Source: Aeromonas rivipollensis (GTDB lineage: Bacteria > Pseudomonadota > Gammaproteobacteria > Enterobacterales > Aeromonadaceae). From it: a stretch of DNA of 64,000 bases. Positions 1-7,371 of the stretch are shown here, piece after piece. A program made the position numbers and the translations under genes. Numbering within the stretch: the first letter of the stretch is position 1; the number at the start of each line of letters is the position of its first letter. The notes under the pieces were generated by a model. That model made no database searches and was not told where the DNA came from. It saw only the letters and a list, made by a program, of their open reading frames with translations. The DNA is taken from contig NZ_JAAILA010000007.1 of assembly GCF_010974825.1 (NCBI RefSeq), forward strand, positions 124,001-188,000, given 5' to 3'.

Positions 1-130
1 ACGTCGGCTCCTCCTGCTCGTCTTCGTCATAACGCACCGGCGCGCAGCAGCGCCGGTTCTCGGGCACCAGTCCCCACTCCTGGCACCAGGCATCGTAGCG
101 AGCCAGCCAACGCAGCAACACGCCTTTCAT
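1..130 (-). CDS. Small conserved protein, DUF5363-like (partial, runs off the left edge)
   Basis: The first 43 codons of a leftward gene are present; the 3' end lies outside the window. The start codon has a strong AAGGAGG ribosome-binding site 6-7 bases upstream. The N-terminus begins MKGVLLRWLARYDAWCQEWG and continues with NRRCC, which resembles the short DUF5363 proteins of Vibrio and Aeromonas; this is a recollection of the family, not a search result. It is basic and aromatic at the start and becomes acidic (DEDEQEE). Function unknown. Confidence 0.6.
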   Translation of the reverse strand, partial: MKGVLLRWLARYDAWCQEWGLVPENRRCCAPVRYDEDEQEEPT

Positions 131-278
131 AAGACCCCTCCTTGCCTGCTTCACTCTCCTGACACCGCCTGCCCCGGGGCCCCTCACCGGGCCAATGCCA
201 TGGATCGGCGGCATCCAAACCTTCGGCCAAACGTATATATCTCAGGCTCCCAACCTCTTGGCCAGCCGCTGGCAGCCA

Positions 279-309
279 TAAAAAAACGACTCCATTTGGA
301 GTCGTTTTA
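279..309 (-). terminator. Rho-independent terminator after rlmD
   Basis: An 11-bp perfect stem (AAAACGACTCC with its complement, ATTT-type loop) is followed on the minus strand by a run of T. It lies downstream of rlmD and of the degenerate rlmD tail copy, so it terminates the leftward transcript. The stem ends in A/T runs on both sides. Confidence 0.85.
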
Positions 310-401
310 TCAGAGCCATCTGGCTAATGCCATTGATTCCTTGGCCGGCAGGCTTAGGCAGGCAACGGCCTCGACGCGCATGGCGTGGAGGAGGAACATG
401 C
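310..401 (-). pseudogene. Second, degenerate copy of the 3' end of rlmD
   Basis: Read on the minus strand this encodes MFLLHAMRVEAVACLSLPAK followed by a short tail and TGA. The true C-terminus of the adjacent rlmD reads MFPHSMHVEAVARLSLPAKD. Over about 57 bases the two copies are roughly 78 percent identical by hand alignment, and many differences fall at third codon positions (GTC/GTG, GAG/GAA, GCC/GCA, CCG/CCA, AAG/AAA). It has no start of its own and lies between the rlmD stop and its terminator. It looks like the tail of a diverged allele rather than a functional gene. Confidence 0.75.
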
Positions 402-425
402 CAACCTCTCCGCGCCAATGCCCGC

Positions 426-1778
426 TCAGTCTTTCGCTGGCAGGCTCAGGCGGGCGACTGCTTCCACGTGCATGGAGTGCGGGAACATGTCCACCGGCTG
501 CACCTCGTCCAGCACGAAGCCCTGCTTGACCAGCCAGGCAAGATCCCGGGCCAGGGTCTGGGGGTTGCAGGAGACATAGACCAGACGGCGCGGCGCCATG
601 GCGACCAGGGTCTGCAGCACCGCCTTGTCACAACCCTTGCGGGGCGGATCCATCACCACCACGTCGGCGGTCACGCCCTGGGCGTGCAGCTCGGGCATCA
701 ACTGCTCGGCCTTGCCCACGTGGAATTCGGTGTGCTCTATGCCGTTCAGGGCGGCGTTGCGACGGGCATCGGAGATGGCGCTCTCCACCGACTCGATGCC
801 CACCACCTTGGCGGCCTTGCCAGCCAGGAACAGGGAGATGGTGCCAATGCCGCAATAGATGTCGAACACAGTCTCGTTGCCGGTCAGCTCGCTGTATTCC
901 AGCGCCTTGGAGTAGAGCACATCGGTCTGGCTCGGGTTGTTCTGGAAGAAGGAGAGGGGCGAGATCTCGAACGCGAGCTCGTGGATCTTGTCGCGGATCA
1001 CCCCTTCCCCCAGCAGCACCCGGTTGCTCGTTCCCAGGATGCGGTTGGTGCGCTCGTCATTGATGTTCTGCACCAGGGTGGTGATGGGCAGATCGCTCAG
1101 GGCCGCCAGCAGTTCGGCCTCGAAGGGCAGCGCTTCACCCAGGGTCACCAGCACCACCATCAGCTCGCCGCTCTTGAAGCCCTTGCGGGTCATCAGGTTG
1201 CGCACGCAGCCGGTGTGGGCCACCTCGTCATAGGCGGCGATGTCGTGCGCGCGCATCCAGCCACGCACCCGGGCATTGAGCTCCACATGCAGGGAGTCCT
1301 GCACCGCGCAGTCGTCGGCGGTGATGAGATCGTGGGAGTGCTTGCGGTAGAAGCCTATTTCGGCGCCGGCCTCGCTGCCACGCACGGCGTACTGCGCCTT
1401 GTTGCGGTAGGCGAAGGGGCTGTCCATGCCGAGGATGCTGTTGACCTGGGTCTCACCCAGCCCGACCTGCTCCAGCGCGCTCTGCACCAGGGATTGTTTC
1501 AGCTTGAGCTGGGCCGGATAGGCCAGCGGGCGCACCTGGCAGCCGCCGCATTCTGTGTTGGGGCAGAAGTCGGGAACCCTGTCGGCGGACGGCTGGGTCA
1601 GCTCGACCAGCTTGCCGTGCAGATAGTTCGGCTTGACCTCGGTCAACTCGACCAGCGCCTGCTCACCGGGCAGCAGACCCTCGACAAACAGGGGGCGATC
1701 GAACAGGCGACCCTTGCCATCCCCCTTGTCGGTCAGTTCCTGAATATCGATCTGATGTTGGTGTCCCACTAACGGCAT
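426..1778 (-). CDS. rlmD: 23S rRNA (uracil-C5)-methyltransferase, RumA/RlmCD family
   Basis: A 450-residue SAM-dependent RNA uracil-5 methyltransferase expected to modify 23S rRNA. An N-terminal TRAM-like domain is followed by an Fe-S cysteine cluster (CPNTECGGC near residue 80, plus a later cysteine in DDCAVQD). The C-terminal half is the methyltransferase, with motif FDIYCGIGT, the DPPRKGCD motif and the catalytic cysteine in SCNPQTLARDL. The ending DEVQPVDMFPHSMHVE resembles the Firmicute RlmCD/YefA branch more than E. coli RlmD, so U1939 alone versus U747 plus U1939 is open. The cluster spacing is C-x4-C-x2-C, one residue shorter than usual. The start at 1778 is chosen for its GGAG site; an ATG six codons upstream has none. 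Confidence 0.88.
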   Translation of the reverse strand: MPLVGHQHQIDIQELTDKGDGKGRLFDRPLFVEGLLPGEQALVELTEVKPNYLHGKLVELTQPSADRVPDFCPNTECGGCQVRPLAYPAQLKLKQSLVQSALEQVGLGETQVNSILGMDSPFAYRNKAQYAVRGSEAGAEIGFYRKHSHDLITADDCAVQDSLHVELNARVRGWMRAHDIAAYDEVAHTGCVRNLMTRKGFKSGELMVVLVTLGEALPFEAELLAALSDLPITTLVQNINDERTNRILGTSNRVLLGEGVIRDKIHELAFEISPLSFFQNNPSQTDVLYSKALEYSELTGNETVFDIYCGIGTISLFLAGKAAKVVGIESVESAISDARRNAALNGIEHTEFHVGKAEQLMPELHAQGVTADVVVMDPPRKGCDKAVLQTLVAMAPRRLVYVSCNPQTLARDLAWLVKQGFVLDEVQPVDMFPHSMHVEAVARLSLPAKD

Positions 1779-1956
1779 GAGCGGCTCCGAAGGCATAGAA
1801 GAAAGGGTGGAAGCAGGGCTGACCCGGCTACCCCAAATAAAGGGTGGCAGAGTTTAGCGGAGATCCGGCCAAATTGCAGGCATAAAACACCCCTTGAAGG
1901 AAATAACAACGGGCGGGATCTGGGAACTCTGGATGGGCGGCGCCTCATGGGTCGCC

Positions 1957-1985
1957 ATAAAAAAACCGCCGGACAAGGCCGGCGG
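1957..1985 (-). terminator. Rho-independent terminator after amtB
   Basis: Stem CCGCCGG with its complement and a six-base loop, followed on the minus strand by seven T. It is placed 28 bases after the amtB stop codon. Confidence 0.9.
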
Positions 1986-2012
1986 CAGGTGGTCGACGGT
2001 AGCCCGAGGGGA

Positions 2013-3440
2013 TCACAGGCTGTAGGCTTTCTCCCCATGGCTGGTGACATCCAGCCCTTCCCGCTCGGCATCTTCCTTGACCCGCAGGCCAATCAGCAGA
2101 TCCACCAGCTTGTAGGCCACGGCGGAGACCAGGGCAGTCCATGCCACAGTCACCAGCACACCTATGACCTGGATCTTCACCTGGGTCAGGATGGAGTAGC
2201 CCTCGGCCACCTGATTGGTCACATAGTCCCACACCCCGGTACCACCCAGATCCGGGCTGGCGAACACCCCGGTCAGCACGGCACCCAGGATGCCGCACAC
2301 CCCGTGCAGGCCGAACACGTCCAGACTGTCATCGGCCCCCAGCAGGCGCTTGAGACCATGCACGCCCCACAGACCGGCCACGCCGCTCAGCAGACCTATG
2401 ATGAGGGCACCACCGACACCGACGAAACCGGCGGCGGGAGTGATGGCCACCAGGCCCGCTACCGCACCGGACACGGCACCCAGCAGGGAAGGACGACCCT
2501 TCATCACCCATTCGGCCAAGGTCCAGGAGAGCGCGGCACCAGCTGGCGCCAGCCAGGTGTTGACGAAGGCCAGGGCGGCCGTGCCGTTGGCTTCCAGCGC
2601 GGAGCCGGCGTTGAAGCCGAACCAGCCGAACCAGAGCAGGGCGGCCCCTATCATGGTCATGGTCAGGCTGTGGGGGGCCATGGGATCACGACCGTAACCA
2701 ACCCGCTTGCCGACCATGAAGGCACCGACCAGACCGGCGACCGCCGCGTTGATGTGCACCACAGTGCCGCCGGCGAAATCGAGGGCGCCGTGCTGGAACA
2801 GATAGCCTGCGGTGGCACCGGCAGCCTCGGCGGCGGCGGCATCCGTGTAGGCATCCGGACCGGCCCAGTACCACACCATGTGCGCCATCGGAATGTAGGC
2901 GAAGGTGAACCAGATCACGGCGAACAGCAGCACGGCCGAGAACTTCATCCGCTCGGCGAAGGCACCGACGATAAGCCCGCAGGTGATGGCGGCAAAGGCC
3001 CCCTGGAACACCACATAGATGAACTCGCTGATCCCCACTCCCTTGCTGAAGGTGGCGGCAATCGACTCAGGTGTCACCCCGACCAGCAGCAGCTTGTCGA
3101 AGGAACCGTAGAAGGCCCCGCCCTCGGTGAAGGTCAGCGAATAGCCGTAGATGACCCAGAGCACAGTGATCAGGCAGAACAGGGTGAACACCTGCATCAG
3201 CACGCTCAGCATGTTCTTGGCGCGCACCAGGCCACCGTAGAACAGGGCCAGCCCCGGGATGGACATCAGGATCACCAGGGCGGACGCCAGCATCAGCCAG
3301 GTGTTGTCCCCCTTGTTGATGGTCACGGTCGCGGCAGCCTGCACCACCTCGGCCTGCGCGGCCACCTCTTCAGCCCAACCAGGGGCAGCCATGGTGGCGC
3401 TCAGCGCCAGCAGGCCAGTCATTACGAGTCTCTTGAACAT
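2013..3440 (-). CDS. amtB: Ammonium transporter AmtB
   Basis: A 475-residue inner-membrane ammonia channel. An N-terminal signal-like segment (MFKRLVMTGLLALSATMAAP) is followed by about eleven hydrophobic helices. Family landmarks include GLALFYGGLVRAKN, the first pore histidine in GGTVVHINAAVAGL and the second in FGLHGVCGILGAV. The start at 3440 has AAGGAGA at good spacing; a longer in-frame extension upstream lacks such a site. Unusually for gammaproteobacteria, no glnK precedes it: the upstream region holds only regulatory DNA. AmtB is normally gated by GlnK, so a PII protein encoded elsewhere must serve if this regulation is kept. The control region contains a sigma-54 promoter and NtrC-like sites, which fits nitrogen-limitation induction. 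Confidence 0.95.
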   Translation of the reverse strand: MFKRLVMTGLLALSATMAAPGWAEEVAAQAEVVQAAATVTINKGDNTWLMLASALVILMSIPGLALFYGGLVRAKNMLSVLMQVFTLFCLITVLWVIYGYSLTFTEGGAFYGSFDKLLLVGVTPESIAATFSKGVGISEFIYVVFQGAFAAITCGLIVGAFAERMKFSAVLLFAVIWFTFAYIPMAHMVWYWAGPDAYTDAAAAEAAGATAGYLFQHGALDFAGGTVVHINAAVAGLVGAFMVGKRVGYGRDPMAPHSLTMTMIGAALLWFGWFGFNAGSALEANGTAALAFVNTWLAPAGAALSWTLAEWVMKGRPSLLGAVSGAVAGLVAITPAAGFVGVGGALIIGLLSGVAGLWGVHGLKRLLGADDSLDVFGLHGVCGILGAVLTGVFASPDLGGTGVWDYVTNQVAEGYSILTQVKIQVIGVLVTVAWTALVSAVAYKLVDLLIGLRVKEDAEREGLDVTSHGEKAYSL

Positions 3441-3592
3441 ACAGCCCTCTCCTTGTCGTCCCGGCGCCCGGCCGGGTCCATTTCCTGATATGAATGTCAA
3501 ACTTGGCCACTTGCACGCATCGTCACATCCAGCTTGCCCACCCCCTCGGGCATGACTCGGCGGGCTCTTCATGGCGACCTGGCTTATCTAAA

Positions 3593-3607
3593 GCATAAAG
3601 CAGGCCA
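3593..3607 (-). promoter_or_regulatory. Sigma-54 (-24/-12) promoter of amtB
   Basis: Minus strand reads TTGGCCTGCTTTATGCTT. It has the invariant GG-N10-GC spacing and fits TTGGCAC-N5-TTGC with few mismatches. The transcript would begin near 3581, giving a leader of about 140 bases before amtB. Confidence 0.65.
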
Positions 3608-3658
3608 AAAAATATAATCCTTTATTTTCAATTGGTTGACTTTGGCTGCACGATTTGA

Positions 3659-3717
3659 TGCACCATATTGGCGCATCCTGCCCACTATCAGTAAGGGGGG
3701 CGCACTTCGGCTGTGCA
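3659..3717. promoter_or_regulatory. Two NtrC-type enhancer sites upstream of amtB
   Basis: TGCACCATATTGGCGCA (3659-3675) and CGCACTTCGGCTGTGCA (3701-3717) each fit the 17-base NtrC dyad TGCACY-N5-RGTGCA with one or two mismatches. They lie about 80 to 135 bases upstream of the predicted sigma-54 start and are 42 bases apart, about four helical turns, as expected for cooperative NtrC binding. Confidence 0.6.
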
Positions 3718-4001
3718 GCGCCGGGCAACTGCACCAAGATGGCACCTGGGCAGGCCAAACGGGGAGGATCCCGGGACAATGGGGGCCCGGCTGACCCGTT
3801 TTGCCCTCGAGATCATTTATTGAACAAATGAAAGATGCGTTTGCATTAAATAATCAAATGATGACAGAGGGGGGAGCTCACCTATCTGAGGGGAAGGAGG
3901 GGATCACAAAGGGGGGATGCAGCGCCGGATCTGGCCTGCGCCCGATCTTCCAGGCCATACTGGCGCAACCAGGTTTGCCCTGTCACCCGAACGAGGAACC
4001 C

Positions 4002-4370
4002 ATGCCCAATCTCACCGTGACCGAAATCAAGGCATTCGTGCCTGCCCGCGACTTCAGCCTCTCCAGGCAGTTCTATCAGGATCTCGGGTTCACCCTGGCC
4101 TCCGACGGCGACGGGGTGGCCTACTTCCATTTCGGGCAGGTGAGCTTCCTGCTGCAGGACTATTACCACGAGGCGCTGGCCGAGCACTTCATGATGCATA
4201 TCCTGGTGGAGGATGTGGCCGCCTGGCGGGCCCAGGTGGAGGCGAGCCAGGTCGCCTCACGCTACGGCGTCAGGGTCACCGAGATCGCCACCCAGCCCTG
4301 GCACATGAAGGAGTTCTGCCTGTACGACCCCTCCGGCGTGCTGTGGCGCATCGCACAGAATATCGACTGA
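4002..4370 (+). CDS. VOC-fold (glyoxalase/bleomycin-resistance family) protein
   Basis: A 122-residue single-domain protein of the vicinal oxygen chelate superfamily. The pattern RDFSLSRQFYQDLGFTLAS near the start, a central strand-rich region with FHFGQVSFLLQDYY, and the C-terminal CLYDPSGVLWRIAQ are typical of the beta-alpha-beta-beta-beta module. The start follows GAGGAACCC. It is monocistronic with its own terminator. Substrate and metal dependence cannot be told from sequence. It is the last host gene before the integrated element. Confidence 0.8.
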   Translation: MPNLTVTEIKAFVPARDFSLSRQFYQDLGFTLASDGDGVAYFHFGQVSFLLQDYYHEALAEHFMMHILVEDVAAWRAQVEASQVASRYGVRVTEIATQPWHMKEFCLYDPSGVLWRIAQNID

Positions 4371-4392
4371 AGGGCCGCGAACGCAGAAAAAC

Positions 4393-4420
4393 AAAAGGCC
4401 ATCCGCGAGGATGGCCTTTT
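4393..4420 (+). terminator. Rho-independent terminator after the VOC gene
   Basis: A 12-bp perfect stem (AAAAGGCCATCC and complement) with a GCGA loop. The downstream arm ends in TTTT followed by G. Confidence 0.85.
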
Positions 4421-4434
4421 GTCATGGAATCTGA

Positions 4435-4459
4435 TGGTGCCGGGGTCTCTATCGAATCG
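4435..4459. repeat. Putative left attachment half-site (displaced tRNA-Leu 3' end)
   Basis: TGGTGCCGGGGTCTCTATCG aligns, with one single-base gap, to the tRNA-Leu 3' end TGGTGCCCGGGGTCGGACTC in the same orientation; about 20 of 25 aligned bases match when the following TCGAA..CG is included. Orientation and position fit the displaced end of the target tRNA. The imperfect match makes the exact crossover point uncertain. Confidence 0.55.
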
Positions 4460-4491
4460 TGAATTTATTAGTGTGATTTTAAAGGAAAAAC

Positions 4492-4773
4492 ATGGATGTG
4501 AATTTTACTTATACCCCCAAAAATACCCCCACATCAGTGACAGTGGTTGCTGCCTCCTCGAATCAGTGCGGGATGTCTCAGGGGTAAGCCCCTTCCCTGT
4601 TCCGGGGAAATTATCCCTATCAGGGTGCGGTGAAGGGCCGTGTCACCCAGGTAACCCCCCTTGATATGGTCACCTGCGTACCGGTCTGCTCCGCCGAAAT
4701 CTCGGATCCGGTCATCAGTAACACCAAGAGCAACTCAGTAGAGGTCAGTTCCCTACCGCTCTCACCCCTCTGA
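4492..4773 (+). pseudogene. Possible small gene interrupted by one in-frame TAA
   Basis: An ATG preceded by AAAGGAAAAAC opens a frame that begins MDVNFTYTPKNTPTS and meets TAA at 4585. The same frame then stays open for another 61 codons (containing RGNYPYQGAVKGRVTQVTPL and two cysteines) to TGA at 4771. In total it is 94 codons with one internal stop. No family recognised. It may be a decayed cargo gene or chance. It begins inside the left end of the element and overlaps the TACCCCC repeats. Confidence 0.35.
4512..4530. repeat. Left pair of TACCCCC repeats (putative integrase arm sites)
   Basis: Two TACCCCC heptamers start 12 bases apart (4512 and 4524). The same pair with the same spacing and orientation occurs at the other end (13637 and 13649). 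Both fit TACCCCCARARATACCCCCA, 18 of 20 bases identical between ends. Confidence 0.6.
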
Positions 4774-4807
4774 CTTCACTCACCGTGTTGTTCTTCGCGC
4801 CGATGTA

Positions 4808-4925
4808 TTTCGTTTTGCGCAGAACTGCGCAATTGCGCAATCTCCAACCCCCTCATCACTTCCCCAGGCCCTGCCGCACCAGGCGCCTCCTATATGGGCT
4901 CACCATTGTGTTTCGATTTTGCGCA
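4808..4925. repeat. Cluster of TTGCGCA motifs in a non-coding stretch
   Basis: TTGCGCA occurs at 4815-4821, its complement at 4826-4832, TTGCGCAA at 4833-4840 and TTGCGCA again at 4919-4925. The first and last sit in longer direct repeats (TTTCGTTTTGCGCAG and TTTCGATTTTGCGCAG). The first two form a 7-bp inverted repeat. No reading frame is convincing from 4774 to 5232, so this may be a regulator or replication-protein site. Confidence 0.45.
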
Positions 4926-5232
4926 GTTTGTGGTGCGCTGTACCAGTGATAATCCAGACCTCGCTCTACCATGGAGCAATTATGAATGCGCACGATTGAG
5001 ATGGCTCGATATTGGCCACTTGGGGAAGCGACTCATTGTCGTAACTTGGCCACAGATATGCTGTTGAACAACTGCATATCCGGACGGCTGGCAGCCGTAT
5101 CAGTGAGAATGGGGTGATTCGTGGCCATGACTTGCGGCCAACATAGCAGCATTCAATGTATCTAACCACGACCATCATCGCATCGTTAACGTTACAAAAT
5201 CCGTCAAAAAAGCAAATTTCGCATCGCAAACG

Positions 5233-6540
5233 TTACAGTTTTAGTCGCAAAGAGCTCCACACACTATCCCTCAACAATTCAGGTACGCCCTCCGCTTCAG
5301 CTAACTCACGCCAACCGGAGACAACCTCGATAGTATCATCAATAATTTTGTTTGCTTTGGATGGTCGTAGGCTTGAAATTAGAGTAGCAACAGAGAGTAA
5401 GTCGCTGCGCTGGAAGTTATCACGCTTGCCCGCTAACGAAAGCTGATGAGACTCGACCCAAGGCGAGCCAACCTTATAACTCCACGCTAAGTCGAAAGCT
5501 GGCGCCAATGTCCACTTATAGTCGTCATTGACTAGGAAGCTCCAGTTTTTGGTGTGGTCATCATGATTTCTGGCTACGACATTGAAGACCATCCGGCGAT
5601 AGATCTGCTCTTGCTCCTGATTATTGAGACCTATTTGGCGAGCAATTTCCAACATCTCTTCATAACTAAAAGCTCCTGGTTTTCTAAAGTCTGCATGCGC
5701 CATCCCACACAGGCTCAGGACATGATACTTTTGATCAAACTCACGGTCGAAGCGCTTGGTCATAAAATGAGCTCTACTGGTGTTTTCCTCACGTAGCAAC
5801 TCACAGTGAGACATGCTAATTCCAGCCTCCTTCGCCATTAGGTGATAGACATATTCCATCACTCCATACCCCTTTGGATCGCCGAAGGATTGGTTACTGG
5901 ACTGGTGTTCCTCAACACCATCGAACTTTAGAAGAAAATGTTCAAAGCCATCAGGGGCTGTTACTTGTCCAGAACGGATTTCAGTTCTAGATTCGTTTAC
6001 TGCAACGACTGCTTTTGCCCTTGCGCCACCAGCAGAAGTACCAATTTGAAGTAGCTTTGCCATAGAGGACTCTTCGTGGTCAGATAACTCAAGACCGTTA
6101 CGTGAGTCCAAAACCTTTTGAGCCATGCTAACCAATTCACTTATTAACAGGGGCTCGCTTTGTAGTCCCCCTGGCGCATTAGTTGGTTGGTACTCCAAGG
6201 CCCCCATTCCACGGGTGCCGGTGTATAGCAGACGATCAATAGCTTTGAATTGGGACTTGTCCTGTCCGGTTCTGGCCAACCAAGCGTTAATCAATGCATT
6301 ACCAAAATCATCGGGCAGGGAATCTGCAAATACGGCAGGCAACCCATGATAGGTATCCCATGCCAGCAAAGGGAAAGTAAAAATGCGATTACTTAACGGC
6401 ATGTGTAGTGGTGCCAGGCTAAAGCCCCCACTCACCCACTCATCGGTGTACTCAAATGTAGCCATTCCTGTTTCATCAGTGTAAGCCAAGTAACCTACAA
6501 GGATTCCATCAAAAAGCACTTCACATCCGGTTGCTATCAT
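5233..6540 (-). CDS. hipA: HipA-family serine/threonine kinase toxin
   Basis: A 435-residue HipA-like protein, close to the 440 residues of E. coli HipA. Visible landmarks are a Gly-rich phosphate loop IGTSAGGARAKA (about 167-177), a candidate ATP lysine in FLLKFDG (about 205), the catalytic segment ARNHDDHTKN (about 323-332) and the metal-binding aspartate in LAPAFDL (about 350). E. coli HipA phosphorylates glutamyl-tRNA synthetase; the target here is unknown. It overlaps hipB by ATGA, so translation is coupled. The start is fixed by that overlap. The gene is AT-richer than its host neighbours, consistent with cargo of the integrated element. All key kinase motifs appear intact. Confidence 0.9.
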   Translation of the reverse strand: MIATGCEVLFDGILVGYLAYTDETGMATFEYTDEWVSGGFSLAPLHMPLSNRIFTFPLLAWDTYHGLPAVFADSLPDDFGNALINAWLARTGQDKSQFKAIDRLLYTGTRGMGALEYQPTNAPGGLQSEPLLISELVSMAQKVLDSRNGLELSDHEESSMAKLLQIGTSAGGARAKAVVAVNESRTEIRSGQVTAPDGFEHFLLKFDGVEEHQSSNQSFGDPKGYGVMEYVYHLMAKEAGISMSHCELLREENTSRAHFMTKRFDREFDQKYHVLSLCGMAHADFRKPGAFSYEEMLEIARQIGLNNQEQEQIYRRMVFNVVARNHDDHTKNWSFLVNDDYKWTLAPAFDLAWSYKVGSPWVESHQLSLAGKRDNFQRSDLLSVATLISSLRPSKANKIIDDTIEVVSGWRELAEAEGVPELLRDSVWSSLRLKL

Positions 6541-6941
6541 TGTGGTACCTTATTCTTCTGCCGCCTTTCTAACATTTCTCTTACTGAACCTTGAGCTGCC
6601 ATAGCTCTTGGTTTTGACTCTACAATCGAGCTTGATGAGAGAACTCTACCTATCAAGCCACGCCTCTTCGTTTTACGTGCGTTGACTATTTCAGAAGGGC
6701 GCAGTGCTTGCACTGGTACTAGTGAATTGAGGCCTTCAAGCAGGTTCAGTGCCCGCAGAACAGCTATGAAGGTACCGAGACTGCAAGTCCCATTTCGTAG
6801 TCGTGAGTAAGTTGGTCGGCTGATACCAAGATTCTCAGCCAGCGTTTCCTGACTAATTCCACTTGCTTGCCTATTGGCTTCAAGGCGCTCGTATAGCTCC
6901 TTGGCAATTGCTTTATCAGTCATGGCCATGGTGATTTTCAT
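6537..6941 (-). CDS. hipB: HipB-like XRE-family antitoxin/repressor
   Basis: A 134-residue protein with an N-terminal helix-turn-helix (SGISQETLAENLGISRPTYS, about residues 30-49) and a long basic, probably disordered C-terminus (NARKTKRRG). It is longer than E. coli HipB (88 residues); the extra tail may thread into HipA. The ATG at 6941 is preferred because GGAGGG lies 6 bases upstream; a GTG two codons earlier would overlap that site. It is expected to neutralise HipA and autorepress through the repeats immediately upstream. Confidence 0.85.
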   Translation of the reverse strand: MKITMAMTDKAIAKELYERLEANRQASGISQETLAENLGISRPTYSRLRNGTCSLGTFIAVLRALNLLEGLNSLVPVQALRPSEIVNARKTKRRGLIGRVLSSSSIVESKPRAMAAQGSVREMLERRQKNKVPQ

Positions 6942-6957
6942 CGTCACCCTCCGTATC

Positions 6958-7007
6958 GTATACGTTCCATTATGGCTTTATAGCTCTATTTTGGGAAAGT
7001 ATACGTT
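6958..7007 (-). promoter_or_regulatory. Putative HipB operator pair
   Basis: GTATACGTT occurs at 6958-6966 and again at 6999-7007, 41 bases apart (about four helical turns), immediately upstream of hipB. Each contains the palindrome GTATAC. ACGTTACA-like sequences recur just beyond the hipA stop (around 5190 and 5229). Toxin-antitoxin operons are normally autoregulated through such sites. Confidence 0.5.
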
Positions 7008-7371
7008 ACAAACATGAACATGACATGTCTATCCAGTCTCTACTTCTCCGGGGGGGGATTAGATCACTACACAGAGGAGCGGATTGCCCCAATGACGGCG
7101 AGTAAAGCGCAAATTTTGCGGTCAGTGGTGGTGCCGAGTGTAACGGAGCCTCGACGAGCTTGGTGCGGAGTTACCGCTATCGGAGCGGTGGAGCATGGAC
7201 TGGATCTCGGTCAGGGTCAGGGTCAGGGTCAGGGTCAGGGTCAGGGTCAGGGTCAGGGAAACCATGACACAGTCTATGTAGAGGGCCACCTGGTGAGCAC
7301 AGCTAATGGCCCTGTTGCAGTAAAAGGGTGAGCTCGATCGGCTAGTTGCACTGTATATATGAAAAAAAACG
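7008..7371. other. Non-coding stretch between hipB and the iteron array
   Basis: No convincing gene. A rightward open frame of about 105 codons exists, but much of it is a hexanucleotide repeat and it lacks a good ribosome-binding site. The stretch holds the hexamer repeat and presumably the far edge of the hipB promoter. Confidence 0.5.
7209..7258. repeat. Hexanucleotide tandem repeat GGTCAG x 8.3
   Basis: Eight perfect uninterrupted GGTCAG units plus GG. Perfect identity implies recent slippage or selection. It lies between the hipBA promoter and the iteron array. Confidence 0.95.

Noticed and set aside
327-1772. A 481-codon open frame antisense to rlmD
   Set aside because: His/Gln/Gly-rich shadow of the methyltransferase gene with no start signal.
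3441-4001. glnK upstream of amtB
   Set aside because: No PII-type reading frame on either strand; only regulatory DNA was found.
4940-4970. dif-like XerCD site (GGTGCGC followed by TGTACC)
   Set aside because: Only the first half matches the dif consensus; the second arm does not. The element also has its own integrase.
4966-5229. A small leftward gene beyond the hipA stop
   Set aside because: No ribosome-binding site, atypical composition and no recognisable family; left as non-coding.
7014-7331. A 105-codon rightward gene containing the GQ repeat
   Set aside because: It has no ribosome-binding site, starts inside the hipB control region, and its middle is only the hexamer repeat. The opposite strand is equally open through the repeat.
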